This document shows, in pieces, positions 44,853 to 56,200 of a stretch of 64,000 bases of DNA. The stretch lies in contig OX344762.1 of assembly GCA_947034895.1 (NCBI GenBank), forward strand, positions 11,351,501-11,415,500, written 5' to 3'. Within the stretch, counting starts at the first letter, position 1. The number at the start of each line of letters is the position of its first letter. This stretch comes from Rhytidiadelphus loreus (Eukaryota > Streptophyta > Bryopsida > Hypnales > Hylocomiaceae). The notes beneath the pieces were generated by a model, which saw nothing but the letters and a program-made list of their open reading frames with translations, ran no database searches and was not told where the DNA came from. Made by a program: the position numbers and the translations under genes.

Positions 44853-47464
44853 TTGTAATAATAGAAAGATCAGTACTTGGTTGGAGGCTGAAAATTGAAG
44901 CATCCCTTCCACATGAAGGTGTGGAGCTGAGAAGGGATCGTTGAAGTATTCACCCTGTAAGCTTTGAATGTTTACAATTGTATTACATTGTATTACATAG
45001 GCAGCTACATGCTGAAACTTAGTCGCTGATGCTAAAATGTCATGTCATCACCAGCGGTTTTGTTTTTTGACATGATTAGATTGATGAGCTGTCATTTCTT
45101 GCGCCTTCTTGAACCCACGAAGGGACTGAAGGTTGCTTTAGTAGTTATCACCACATTGGATTGAGATTAAACCAACAATCAAGTGCAAGGGCTACGAAGG
45201 TCTTTATGTTCACAAAATTCTGTAGTTATTTAGCTGGTGTTGTAACTTAACCCCTACTGCCCTGATTGGCCCGTTTTAGGGCTTTGGGGCAGGCCTAGTG
45301 AACAAAGTTTTCTGGATTTTTGCATGAATTATGGGAGCTCTTGATTGTCACACTTTATACGTTCAGCTTTGTCTCATGTGATTTCAATAAGTATTGCAGA
45401 ATCTATCATTTTTTCTTCTTCTTTGGACACTTAGCTGGTAATTCAAGCTTTGTAATAAAAATATTGATTTGGTTGAATAGATTCAAATCTGCCTACAAAT
45501 TTTTATCATTATTATCCATCCATTAAGTTAGGGTGTTTGTTTTGTTTTGGTTGGTTGGTTGCATTCATGGTATTGTTGGAAAGCACTTTGTGAGGAGGGG
45601 TGCATAGATTTTGTTTTGTGGCGTTTGGACCTATGGTGTGAAAGTTATTGAATTTCAAAGTTTTTATGAATTAGAAAATTGAATTAAATCATCTTTTATT
45701 TTGGAAAAAACATAACTTTCACATCACATGTCTAAATGCCATGAAACAAAGTCCTTGCACTCCTTTGTGCATAAAGCTTTCTATTGTAATCAAGAATGCA
45801 ACCTTGCACACCGTAACAAAGTTCTTGCACTCCTTCACGTATAAAAGATATTGAATTTTAAAGTTTCTATAAGTTAAAAGAATAATAAAGAATTTTAACT
45901 TTTATTTTGGCTATGGCAATGGCATAGGGCACACTAGTTGAAATGAAAGTTACAAGTTACATTTTGGGAATTAAAATTTAAAGAAAATATTTGTCCCTTA
46001 CTAAATTCTCATTGGGATTGAGATTTTTTAATTTCATTTTATAGTTATTTGCAATTTTACATTCTTTTTCATCATGTATGTCCTTTCATTTTATATATAT
46101 TTTAAAACAAACACAATTGTTTTTGTTACTTTTCATTTATATGCTCTCAATTCATTATTAAATATCACTAGTCGTAGAATGCACATTTGTTTTCATTATA
46201 AAGTTTGTTAGATGAAACTTCACCTTTGGGAATGATTAGAAAAGTTTGTTTTTGAAGTTCAAGTATGATGATTGTGCAATCAATGTAGAATCTTCACTTA
46301 AAAATTTTTAGAATGAAATACTTGAACAAGCTTACTAGATGATCCTATAGTAATATAAACAAAATAAAGAAAATGGAGGTTTTAGTATTGTTTTCAAAGA
46401 AGATATCTTGGTCTTTATTTTAGGCCTCAAAATCCCTGAAGGCTTGAGTAGTTAATAAGGGCTTGCCATTAGCATTTCAAACTTTTCTAAATATTAGTCT
46501 TATTGGTTGTAGGAACCTATGAGTAGAAATTGAATAGTCAAATAGTTCTTGTTTGCATATAAAATGTATGATTTTGATGTAGTCTTTGCCGACAACCTTG
46601 TTTGATGGCATATTGACATACTTGAGTTGATTTTAAGCCATAATACTTAATTTATAGATTGATTACAACATTTTGTTTGGAAAAAAGTTGAATGTGTATT
46701 TCAAAATTTTGGATTTTTTGTTCTTAAACCTTGATTTCAATGTTCAATTTTTGTTTACTTTGATGAGCAATATTAATAAAATAATGCATTGCAAGTCTTG
46801 TCATATTATTATATTAATAGCAAAGATAGAGCTCCCCCTTTGTGAATTTTTTTTTTGTTCATTAGATACCTTTCTTTAAGTTGCAGTAAGATAATTGTTT
46901 GCACAATTTGACATTTGATTCTTTGAGCCCATGGTATGCATTCTTCAAATATTTAATGTTCTCATTTCTACAATGTTTGAAGACTTGGAAAATTCCTAAA
47001 AATGAACATTTTTTTTTCAATTTTAAGTTGAAAGCCTATAATTATGTTTTTGAATTTAAAATGATGTGCTTGCATACAAAAGTGGCTTGTGGTCATTTGA
47101 TTTTAATCATGAAAAAGAGACAAAGAGCAAACCTAGATCCCTACTAGATGATAATAATTGATTGTTGTGCAAGCCCTTTATTAGGTCAACATGAGGATTC
47201 ACTGGAAATTCAAGACTGAAAACACAACTTAACCTAATGAGTCTTTGAGCATGTAGGCTAGCTCAATATTGTTTGATTTGTATGTTCTATTTTGCTACTA
47301 TATATTAAAAATGAAAAATATTTTATTTTCAAAACGTTGTAGCCAAAAAGTGGTTGATAGTTGACTTTCCTTATCATTGTAGAAATGATGAATGCACCTA
47401 TTGGTTTAAAAATCAAATCATTTTTGAATGACTACCTTGTTCATAGGTTGACATCTTTATAGGG
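44853..47464. other. AT-rich intergenic DNA
   Basis: The 3' UTR of the J-protein gene probably occupies the first few hundred bases. A left-type end TTAA-CCCCTACTGCCC lies at 45247; a possible right partner, TTAA-CTACTCAAGCC when inverted, lies at 46452-46455 (about 1.2 kb), but the match is weak. No gene is recognised in 45500-47400. Confidence 0.45.
45580..45783. repeat. Foldback repeat related to 6018-6262
   Basis: Arm 45580-45648 (aaagcactttg, gaggggtgca, tttgttttgtggcgtttgga, ggtgtgaaagttat) pairs with arm 45711-45783 around a 62-bp loop, with roughly one mismatch in five. The left-arm words also occur at 6120-6215, so this is a dispersed foldback family. Confidence 0.65.
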
Positions 47465-47816
47465 TTAACCCCTAAACGTCCAAACAATGTTTTTTGGCAA
47501 CATAGCGATTTTGGGCAGCTTAGTACAAACGGAGTTTTTATTTATTTTTCTTTGAAAATTTCACACAATATGGGGATGAGGAGTAGTTTTAAGGCCCCAA
47601 AAGGGATTTTTGTCACTTCAAATGTTAATATCTTGCAGTCTACAAGGTGGAAAATTCTGAAATTTTTTCTACATCTTCTCTAACTATTTTACTACAAGAT
47701 CCTACGGTTACATTTATCTAGAAATGTTTTTCATCTAAAATTTGGTGCTTGTAAATGTAAAAGCAGTTTTGGAGCAGTTTTGGTGAAAACGTAGTCTCTG
47801 ACGTTTAGGAGTGTAA
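47465..47816. mobile_element. TTAA-flanked inverted-repeat element 7 (352 bp, degraded right end)
   Basis: The left end is TTAA-CCCCTAAACGTCCAAAC. The inverted right end is TTAC-ACTCCTAAACGTCAGAG, sharing CCTAAACGTC. One TTAA has decayed. It is non-coding. Confidence 0.65.
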
Positions 47817-47888
47817 ATTTGAAATTATTTTGAGTTTTTGAAGAGAAAGTGAAGAGAATTAAGTCCAAGACTAGTCTGACAAATTCCA

Positions 47889-48120
47889 TTAACCCTTGAA
47901 CGTTGGGTTGGTCATAGTGGAAATCATCTATTTTGTCACCGTGTGAATTGTTGGCTTTGAAAAAAAATGAAAAATTACTCAAAGGAAGACAAACTACTAT
48001 AGATGATATTTCCTTTCTACACAAAATTTGGATGATGAATAGTTTCATTTATGTCCTACACGGAGAGATTCTTTGTCATTCATTGGCCGAAAAATGTCCT
48101 CCGTGGCGTTTATGGATTAC
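47889..48120. mobile_element. TTAA-flanked inverted-repeat element 8 (232 bp, degraded right end)
   Basis: The left end is TTAA-CCCTTGAACGTTGGG; the inverted right end is GTAA-TCCATAAACGCCACGG. Interior phrases (gtggaaatcatc, aattctttgtcattcat-like, acacaaaat) match the interior of the element at 63379-63746, supporting common descent. Confidence 0.6.
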
Positions 48121-48376
48121 AAAGGTTATTTGTATGTGGTGTAAGCTAGTTAGGCAATCAATTAGGTGTTTATTAGCTTATAGAATACTGGTATTGACTT
48201 AGAGAAATTCTACTTGTAGATACAAATTATAGTGTAAATTTATTTGTTTAGAGGGCCACTAAAAATCTTTGAGCAGGGTTTGCACAAATGCCAATCCGTT
48301 TGGAGGGCACTAAAAATCTTATCGAGTGCCCAAACTTTAAAGGGCCATAGGGAATGCTCAAAGGTCCCTCTATCTA

Positions 48377-48744
48377 TAGTAAAACCTCTCTAAACCAATA
48401 GGTCTAGGACCGTTTGACAATATTATCTTACAAAGGTTTATTTGTTCATAGAGGGTCATTTTTAGTCATAACCTTTGTAATGGGGACAAATCCGGGGACT
48501 ATTTGACAATATTATCTTACAGAGGTTTATTTGTTCATAGAGGGTCATTTTTAGTCATAACCTTTGTAATGGGGACAAATCCGGGGACTGTTTGACAATA
48601 TTATCTTACAGAAGTTTATTTGTTCATAGAGGGTCATTTTTAGTCATAACCTTTGTAATGGGGACAAATCCGGGGACTGTTTGACAATATTATCTTATAG
48701 AGGTTTATTTGTTTATAGAGGGAGGCTTTAGAGAGGTTCTACTG
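48377..48744. mobile_element. Emigrant-like (pogo-type) MITE with 91-bp tandem array
   Basis: The ends are TAGTAAAACCTCTCTAAA and (inverted) CAGTAGAACCTCTCTAAA, flanked by TA on both sides (48375-48376 and 48745-48746). This matches the CAGTAAAACCTCT(A/C)TAAA terminus and TA target of Emigrant MITEs (pogo/Tc1 group) in plants. The interior is a 91-bp direct array (about 48405-48735, nearly four copies) containing tttgacaatattatcttaca, gaggtttatttgttcatag and ctttgtaatggggacaaatc. The last copies are almost identical. The element ends about 135 bp before the ISD11 start codon. Confidence 0.8.
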
Positions 48745-48879
48745 TAATAATTCGTATAAAGGGGCCTGGAAAACTGTCGCTCGAGAGCTGAGAGGTTGGG
48801 TGTCGAAACCCTTGAGTTTTAGCGCGGCTTACTTCTTAGCCTGTGCGCACACTGAATTTCAGTTCCTCTTGCAGAGAAG

Positions 48880-49125
48880 ATGGCGCCATCGCCAGCCCAA
48901 GCCCGTGAGCTCTACCGAGCGCTTCTGCGCGAAGCTCGCAAATTCTCCAACTACAATATCCGGGAGTATGTGAAGCGCAGGACGGTGACTGGCTTCCACG
49001 ACCAGCACGCGGATCCTGCAGCGGCGTACGCCGTAGGAAAGGAGCAGCTGGAATTGGCCAAGCGTCAAGTGGTTGTGTACAATTTGTATGCGCCGCGGAT
49101 GAAGAGTATCATGGACTTGAGGTGA
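48880..49125 (+). CDS. ISD11: LYR-motif protein ISD11 / LYRM4
   Basis: ISD11 binds and stabilises the cysteine desulfurase NFS1 with acyl carrier protein in the mitochondrial matrix, for iron-sulfur cluster assembly. This single-exon gene encodes 81 residues. The N-terminus is MAPSPAQARELYRALLREAR with the LYR tripeptide at residues 11-13, followed by FSNYNIREYVKRRT with the arginines typical of LYRM4, then QLELAKRQVVVYNLYAP near the end. The length fits the family (about 80-95). No separate targeting peptide is seen, as is usual for LYR proteins. A transposon with tandem repeats lies directly upstream and could be part of the promoter. Confidence 0.94.
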   Translation: MAPSPAQARELYRALLREARKFSNYNIREYVKRRTVTGFHDQHADPAAAYAVGKEQLELAKRQVVVYNLYAPRMKSIMDLR

Positions 49126-50137
49126 ATGATATTCCAGGGCCAAGGGACAGGTATAACCGTGTCAAATTCAACCTATCTCGTCAAATTAGGGTTTAGCACC
49201 ATATGGACTGATACGCTTTATATTAGGTAGGGTGTGTCACATCTGTACTTCATGTAACCTTTGCCTTGAGGAGATTGAACATCCGAAGGACAAGCGATCT
49301 TATTATTTGAGACTTAAAATTTGTGTGGTTGTTCCAGCCTTAGTCAGTGTTGGAATTAGAATGCAAAAGGAGAATCTGAGGATGGCTCATAGAATTACTG
49401 TACGAATTTTATACTAAGACTGTTTCTTTACAGCAAGCCTACTGGACAAGAAATTGGCATTCATTTGGAGAATTTTAGGGTAATAGATTTTCACATTCTT
49501 AGGAGAACTGGTTACCACTTTGCACTTATACAGACCTTCGAATGTTAGCAGTTGTTTCAAATATCTGCATACTGTAATTGGAATTGGGGCACTGGCTCTC
49601 TGTTGTGACGAGTGCATTTGTTAAATACTCGATCGAAGTAAATTAATGATACCTTTTCAAGGGACAGAAGTAGGATAGAAGACCCCCCGTTCACATGAGC
49701 TTTCTTTAAGGTATCAAGGGCAACGAAGTCCTTTCTGATGTATAGAAGATCCTAGAGTATTTAAAAGAACCAAAGGTCTTCTTGAAGCCGGGGTTAGGGC
49801 TTTTCTTCTGTGGGGTCTTCAAAGCATTAGACCTGTAGGAAGAAACCCTGCAGCATGCTGGGTTTCCTCCTCCGAGCCCTCTATTATAGTACAAAGTAGC
49901 CCCTTTTCTGTCCTGTGCTCTTGTTTTGTAGAATACAATTTCAATTTATGTAGATGGATGTATCAAAGCTCAGAATGACGAGTCACAACATACAAGGTAG
50001 ATTATTTTGTCACCCAAGTTACAGATTTGCTTGCAGAATATTCAAGATTCTGAATCCGTTTAATTCAGATTGTCACTCTTCCGTTCTTCTAAAATTCCAC
50101 AAAATCATGCAAATTCTACAAATTGAAACGCTGTTGA
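49126..50137. other. Spacer, 3' region of ISD11
   Basis: The composition is mixed with short open frames only. It probably holds the ISD11 3' UTR and the 3' UTR of the opposite-strand gene ending at 50138. Nothing else was recognised. Confidence 0.5.
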
Positions 50138-50605
50138 TTACCCCTGGAAGCACGTCCCTTGCAGAAGAGGTGATCTTACTCCACGATTGCGCGGACTACG
50201 CAACGATTTCAGGGTTATCTTCTTCTTAATCCTTCGGATTCGGCGAGGAAGGCTGTAGTAGTAGTTGCACGCCACCACTGCACACACGGCCGCCTTGAGT
50301 CTCCCAAGTCGGCTCTTCACCCTTTCCTGCAACGTCTGTTTCCTGGAGAATGTGAAGCTGCGCAAATACTCTTGCCTGCTGCTGCTGCCATAGTTTCGTC
50401 TGGCAGCTGGGTAGTCGATTTGCTCGTCATCACTGTCTCCAAACTCGTTCTGGAATGGCGAGAACGGGATTTCTATCAGCTTGAAGAATTGACCATCTCC
50501 ATTATCCACATCTGACCACCTTCTGCTCATTTTGTTGCTGGGATATGATTTCGTTTTCTTTCGGGGCTGAAACAGCTGGCCTGCAGAAGAAGCTGATTTC
50601 AGCAT
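50138..50605 (-). CDS. Unknown small basic protein
   Basis: I do not recognise a named family. From the ATG at 50605 the frame encodes 155 residues; another in-frame ATG at 50530 (MSRRWSDVDNGDGQFF) could be the start. The frame is open further upstream without ATG, and a TTCTGCAG resembling a splice acceptor follows the first ATG, so a 5' exon is possible. The protein has an acidic patch (FGDSDDEQIDYP), then RQEYLRSFTFSRKQTLQERV, a phrase reminiscent of small uncharacterised plant proteins, then AAVCAVVACNYYYSLPRRIR and a strongly basic tail. The basic C-terminus could bind nucleic acid or membrane. No signal peptide is evident. A spaced coding-like composition and lack of stops support a real gene. 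Confidence 0.55.
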   Translation of the reverse strand: MLKSASSAGQLFQPRKKTKSYPSNKMSRRWSDVDNGDGQFFKLIEIPFSPFQNEFGDSDDEQIDYPAARRNYGSSSRQEYLRSFTFSRKQTLQERVKSRLGRLKAAVCAVVACNYYYSLPRRIRRIKKKITLKSLRSPRNRGVRSPLLQGTCFQG

Positions 50606-51400
50606 TGCGTATGAAAACACTACGGCGGGACTAGTAGTAGTTCGAGGAAAGAAAAATTGCGTTGAGTCCAAACCTGCAAATTATGGAGCCGGAACCGCGA
50701 GGTCTGACACCTCCTATTTCACAAAAGCTTAATGGAAACTCCAATCCCGTGAATTGAATGATTGTAAGTTACAACGACGAACTAATCCGGGGTCGAATTC
50801 AGTTGTGTGCTCTTATGTCCCATCTGCAGGCAGTGCAATTACCCAGTCTCATTAGCGATTCACACAAGAATTCTCCATACAGGTACACCGCATTCTCTGA
50901 AGCTAAACTACCCAAGCAGTGTTGTCTACACGTTTGCAGCAGGAATTGAACCTCTCAGTCACCATAAGATAAAGAAGATAGTAAACACTGCAAGAATAAA
51001 CAAGTAATCTAAAACTCTCCACCCACGCTCATACCACTGCATCAGTCTCTAGTTTCAACCTCATTGTATCACAAAAACTGTGGTCGAACCCACACGCACT
51101 AGCTGCACCCTCGTTGACTTAAACCCTTGATGAAATGCTGTAGTACTAACCAGTGGTTTATGCTGTGTCCATAAATTAGCCATTGATGGCGATGATCAAA
51201 GGAGGCTCTGACCAAAGGCACGCAACTCGCTCAGGGACGAAGAGGGAGAGAGAGAGAGGGACTCGATCATCGCCAGTCAGCAGTCAAGCTATTCGGGAGA
51301 TTCAACACCAATAATGAAATGCAGACTGCTTAAAATAGCATATTAAATAATGAGAGAGGCCAGAATGGGTGCCACGTGCTTACCGATTCAGAGCCTTAAT

Positions 51401-51431
<31 letters not shown>

Positions 51432-53283
51432 GTTCCTCCTGGACTCCAGGGAGCTTTTTTCTCTCTTGGAGCCTGTGCGCAGTGGAGCTGCCTCGGTCTG
51501 ACCCATGCAGCCACTCGATCAACTTTTCCTCTTCCATCTTTTCCACCTGATCACCAGAAGAACCTCGATCCTCCATTTCTCACTTTCAGGCTCAAATCAT
51601 TGCACAGAGACAAGAAGGATCACAGATTCAAACCGTGTAATTTGGAGTTACCAGTATCTTCTGTGCATATATGGAATCTGCAATTCGTTAGGCTGACTCT
51701 TTTCCGGTAAAGTACTAAGCTGCGTCAAGTCAAACTGCACTAATAAGGTACGTGAGTAGAAACCCGAAACCAATAGCCTAAGAAAATTGACACTGTGTAA
51801 ACTACAACACCAATACATTGTGTTGGTTTTATGGTTTCTGGTTTTGGATATAACTGCCTATTTATTACGGTATTCAAGAGCAAGGAAGATAAGTCAGAGC
51901 ATTATCAAACATAATGTCAAGTTGTTCTGCGCAATCAACAACATTCAAATTAACTTTTACGTTTTGGTTGATCTTTGGGCTTTGAATGAAGAGAAGGATT
52001 ATGAGCTATTATTAGATATTGACTTGCCAATGAGACAATAGAGCGGGTAATCTAATAGTCAACTGCAATTTCGTCCTCTTTATTTGACAATAGTGGGTGT
52101 CAGTGTTGGTCAATTGTTCACTCGGTTTTAAGGAAAGATAGCATGTTACGGGGTGTCTTTTTATTTTCATTCATTAGTAAATGTTAACACCCACCTCACC
52201 CACCTCAAGGAAGTGATTTTTGATCGTTGATTGAGAAGATGTCACCCTATCTCCCTCTTTGTAGGGTCTCTTTTCCATCATTAAAAAACTCCATCACGTC
52301 ATTCCCCAAGTCATTCAGTTCTCCTATCTATGTCAAATGCAAACACTGCTATCAATGCTGCCTTGGTAATGTGCATATAACGGTACTCCAGAAGCGGTCC
52401 AATGTGTCTCAGACTAACAAGTGTCAATGAATTTCATTGGCAAGTTCATTCTTAGGAGGGTATTTCTATTTCTCATGTCAGCTGCTCAAAGGAGTTTAGG
52501 CCAGAGTTTGCACAGATTTCCACTTTAGAAAAAGGTTTCAGATTAACTCTAACCACATGATTGCCTTGAACATGTACTGGACTTGGTTTAGGGTGTTTTG
52601 TAACTGCATTAATGCATTTTACTATGGTTGAAAGCTCGTAATTTACACCGTGGAACCTATTTTCGAACCTACACAAGTAGGAAGTACAATTTTCGAACTG
52701 CCATTGCCAGAATCAAAACACAAATCTGAAAATGGTGTTTCAAGGGCATATCTCCATGCCTTAGAAACACGGTAGTATTGGGGATGATCTGAAGTCCTGC
52801 GCTGCGTTGTCCGGAGCTCAGCCTATGCAGGGAGCTCTTGACGGCATTTTCGAGAGGGAGTTAAAGCGATGTTGAGATGAGGATAGTTTCGAAACCATGG
52901 TTGTTGCAGTTGCACCGTGAATGCATTGCAAAGATCGTAAGAAAACTAACAATTTCTCTTGAAAGCCATGCCTGTTGAGTGTTAGTTATGCGTATCAACA
53001 CACACAGGTTCCATCATGTAGTATTCAAGGCCTCCTTAAAAGAAAAGAAGGAATCAGACAGATCATATACAGGGTGTTTTGTTATTGCCACAATCGGGGT
53101 AAAAAATCACTCAACAAGCCATGACTGGCTAGAACACGCATACCGTGTTCTGTCAGGTCATGTAAGCGTAGTCCCATGCCAAGATCACAGTACTATCATG
53201 TAAACCCTAGAAACCTTAATTTTGTCACAACTAAACAAGTGCACGCATACGAACTCTCGTGAGAAGATGATCCTTCCTTTGAT
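50606..53283. other. Spacer between two minus-strand genes
   Basis: This includes the probable promoter of the small basic protein gene, an (ATT)n microsatellite (51404-51431) and the 3' region of the ABCA gene. A + strand frame at 51787-52041 has hydrophobic residues but no recognised domain. No transposon ends were seen. Confidence 0.45.
51404..51431. repeat. (ATT)n microsatellite
   Basis: About nine perfect att units lie about 0.8 kb upstream of the small basic protein gene. Confidence 0.92.
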
Positions 53284-56200
53284 TTACTGCAATGGCGCTC
53301 CACCATTCGCGCCTCGTGCAACCTTGATGAACACATCTTCCAAAGTGGTGTCCGACAAGCCCCACGCTCGGATACGCAGCCGCCTCTTGTTTTCCTGAAT
53401 AGCAGCGAACACCTTGGCGACAGTTACTTCTGACTTCGGGAGCTCAAACTTCTGTGTGCCTGAGAGGGCGTAAACTCTTTTGGCATTTTGGGTGAGAGAC
53501 AGGGCCAGATCCATTGCTCCTGCCTCCTCCTTTTCGGGTGTTGTCATTGTGAGCATGTAGAGGCCCCCGTATCTGGCAGTCAACTGTAGTGTGGTACCAA
53601 AATCCCATTAGAAGAATTTCCCTAGATCTTCAACACTCATTAAAGCATGTACAATCATAAGCGTTCTAGTAGACATCTGAGAAAGGTTCTTCTTATTATT
53701 ATTTTTGTTGAGACTTGTTGGCACTTGAAAGGGGATTCCAATGCATCTTAGCATGTAGTTTATGGACACCATATGTGCATAAACCATAAATTTGCAAAGT
53801 GTTGATTCTAGATGTTCCCAAAATCAAACCATGGCCATCCATGACTTTCTTTTAGCAATGAGGGTAATACTTATAATATGCCCATTAATTAAACCTCATG
53901 AGGATAAAACATCAAAAAAAATTTAAAGAAATTTAGATGAACAGATCAGAAATTTACCTCCTTGGCATTTCCAATGCAATGCAGTTCACCGTTGACAAAA
54001 ATCCCCAGGCGGTCACACAAAGCTTCTGCCTCCTCCATCGAATGAGCTGCAACCGTATCGAGTTGAAAGTATCAATGCAAGTTCAATCTCCCGTTCCAAC
54101 ATGGTGTTTCCAGAAAGATAGACCTCAGCAACAGGAGGAAAAAGTTGAAATAGGAAGTTAGAGTGAGTGTGTACTTGTGAGGATGATGGCACGGTCTTGC
54201 TTGGACTGCTTCACCACACTCCAGAGGTTATACCGAGACGCTGGATCCAGCCCAGTGCTCGGCTCGTCCATGTAAACCACCTGCAAACATTCAAAGCCCA
54301 AACCGCAATAATTTTTTAAGAGAATGGAAAACGAATCATTGGAGGAATGGAGTCTTTCAAGGTTTCACTGTGTTTCAGAGTTTGGGGTTATTACCTTGTT
54401 AACGAAGTTTGAGTTGGCAGGGAATAATAATAAGGCAAGGACTTGGAAAACTGGGAAAAAAAAAGAAGGTAGATGCATGTGGGTTTACCTGTGGGTTTCC
54501 AATCAGGGAGATGGCAACGCTTAGCCTTCGCTTCATCCCACCGGAATACTTCCGGCACTGCTTGTCAGCCACACCGTTATCCCAAAGATTCACGTTTCTC
54601 AAGGAGCTTTCAACAGCCTGTGGCAAAGAAACAAATTTCACATAATTAGTTTTCTCAAAGCAATTTTTTTTTGTAGTGACACACAGTTTGTACGGGACAC
54701 TAATTTTGGGACCTCACTGATATGATAAATCAGTTTAGTCAAAACCATCAATAAAATTTTCAAAATACAAGAGGTCTTACATTGTTCAGTTCTGTTCCCA
54801 TCAAGTTCTTCAGGCGACCGTAGAACAGAAGATGCTCCCGGCCAGTCAATTGTCCCCATAGCAAACTGCCCAGGAGCAACAATCACCCTATTCATTAGAA
54901 ACTAAGGTATGTGACTGACAAGGCCTGTAATTATAAATCATCCAAAGACTCATAAACATGAAAGGAAGGGATCACGTTGACAGAGGCAAGAAAAAGAAGA
55001 CGTACTCATGCTGAGGGCAAACACCCATGCAAGTGTAAATTTTATCCATATCTGTAAGAATGTTCATCCCTTGAATGTAAGCAGTACCAGATGTCGGCTT
55101 CAAAAACCCAATCATCTGCAATCATTCAATTTCATGAAAGTGAAATCAGTAAACCACCTTTAGCCAATTTGAATCTCTAATATCAATCAGAGGTTGTGAT
55201 TCTAATATCCCAAAGACGATGATTATTTGGCTTTCCAAGGAACAAAATGTATGTTTCAAGGTCAATTACCATATTAATGGAGCTCGTTTTCCCTGCACCA
55301 TTGGGTCCAAGAATTCCAAAACATTCACCCTTGGGCACTGCCAGAGAGAATCCCTTCACTGCGTACTTGGGAGGATTACCATCCCTGGCAGGGTAAACCC
55401 TCTTCAGATTGTCGCACACTATTGGGTACTCCGTGCTGGGATTGGCAGCTAACTGCTCTACTTGTTCCCTCTGACACATTTCCAAACAACAATTTAAAAA
55501 AAAGAAAATCATGAGATCCAGAATTGATGCTTGATTTGCACTTTTGTAAAATCAAATGCACTTTTATAAATTCAGTGTGCTTTAACTGGTGTACTCTTCA
55601 ACAAATCTGGTTTTCATAATTCAGCTCAAGCTCCCAAAACACTCACCTGCTATTCAATGTACTAAAAATCCAATTAGAACACATTTTGTAAATCAGTGAA
55701 GCCAAACTGACGAGTCAAAATAATTGGTAAGGAAGCAAAACGTGGAGGATGATGATATGGCTGACCTCTCTGGCAACATCGGGTCTAACAACGGCCGTTT
55801 TGTTGTCTTCAGCATTCATGTGAGACAGAGATTTTGAACTGCCAGTCAATTTGCGAGAGCTGGAGCGGCCAGAGTTGACTGCACGAGCAGAAGTGTTGTT
55901 TTTGCGCTTGAAGTTCAAGAAAAACAAAGGATGCCTGTTTATTCCACCCGCAGACGATACCACTTGATCCAAGTACAGGGTCAGCGTCATGAACACGATC
56001 CATTCCACAAACAAAATGACCAGAACGTCCGACATTCCATTTTTCTTGTCCTTCAGGTTGCTCCACTGCATGCCTTTGCTGCCCTGAGCTCAGCCAAGAT
56101 TCAAATTAATCACAATTCGCAAATTGCATAAAAACAGGGATTTCAGTTTGGGTTTGTAACCCTAAACCCTAAACCCTAAACCCTAGACAACATCACGGGG

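Noticed and set aside
45247..46455. A further 1.2-kb TTAA-flanked element
   Set aside because: The left end is clear but the right end matches poorly; left as an unpaired terminus.
48405..48735. CRISPR-like array of repeats
   Set aside because: The 91-bp units are contiguous tandem copies without unique spacers, inside a plant MITE.
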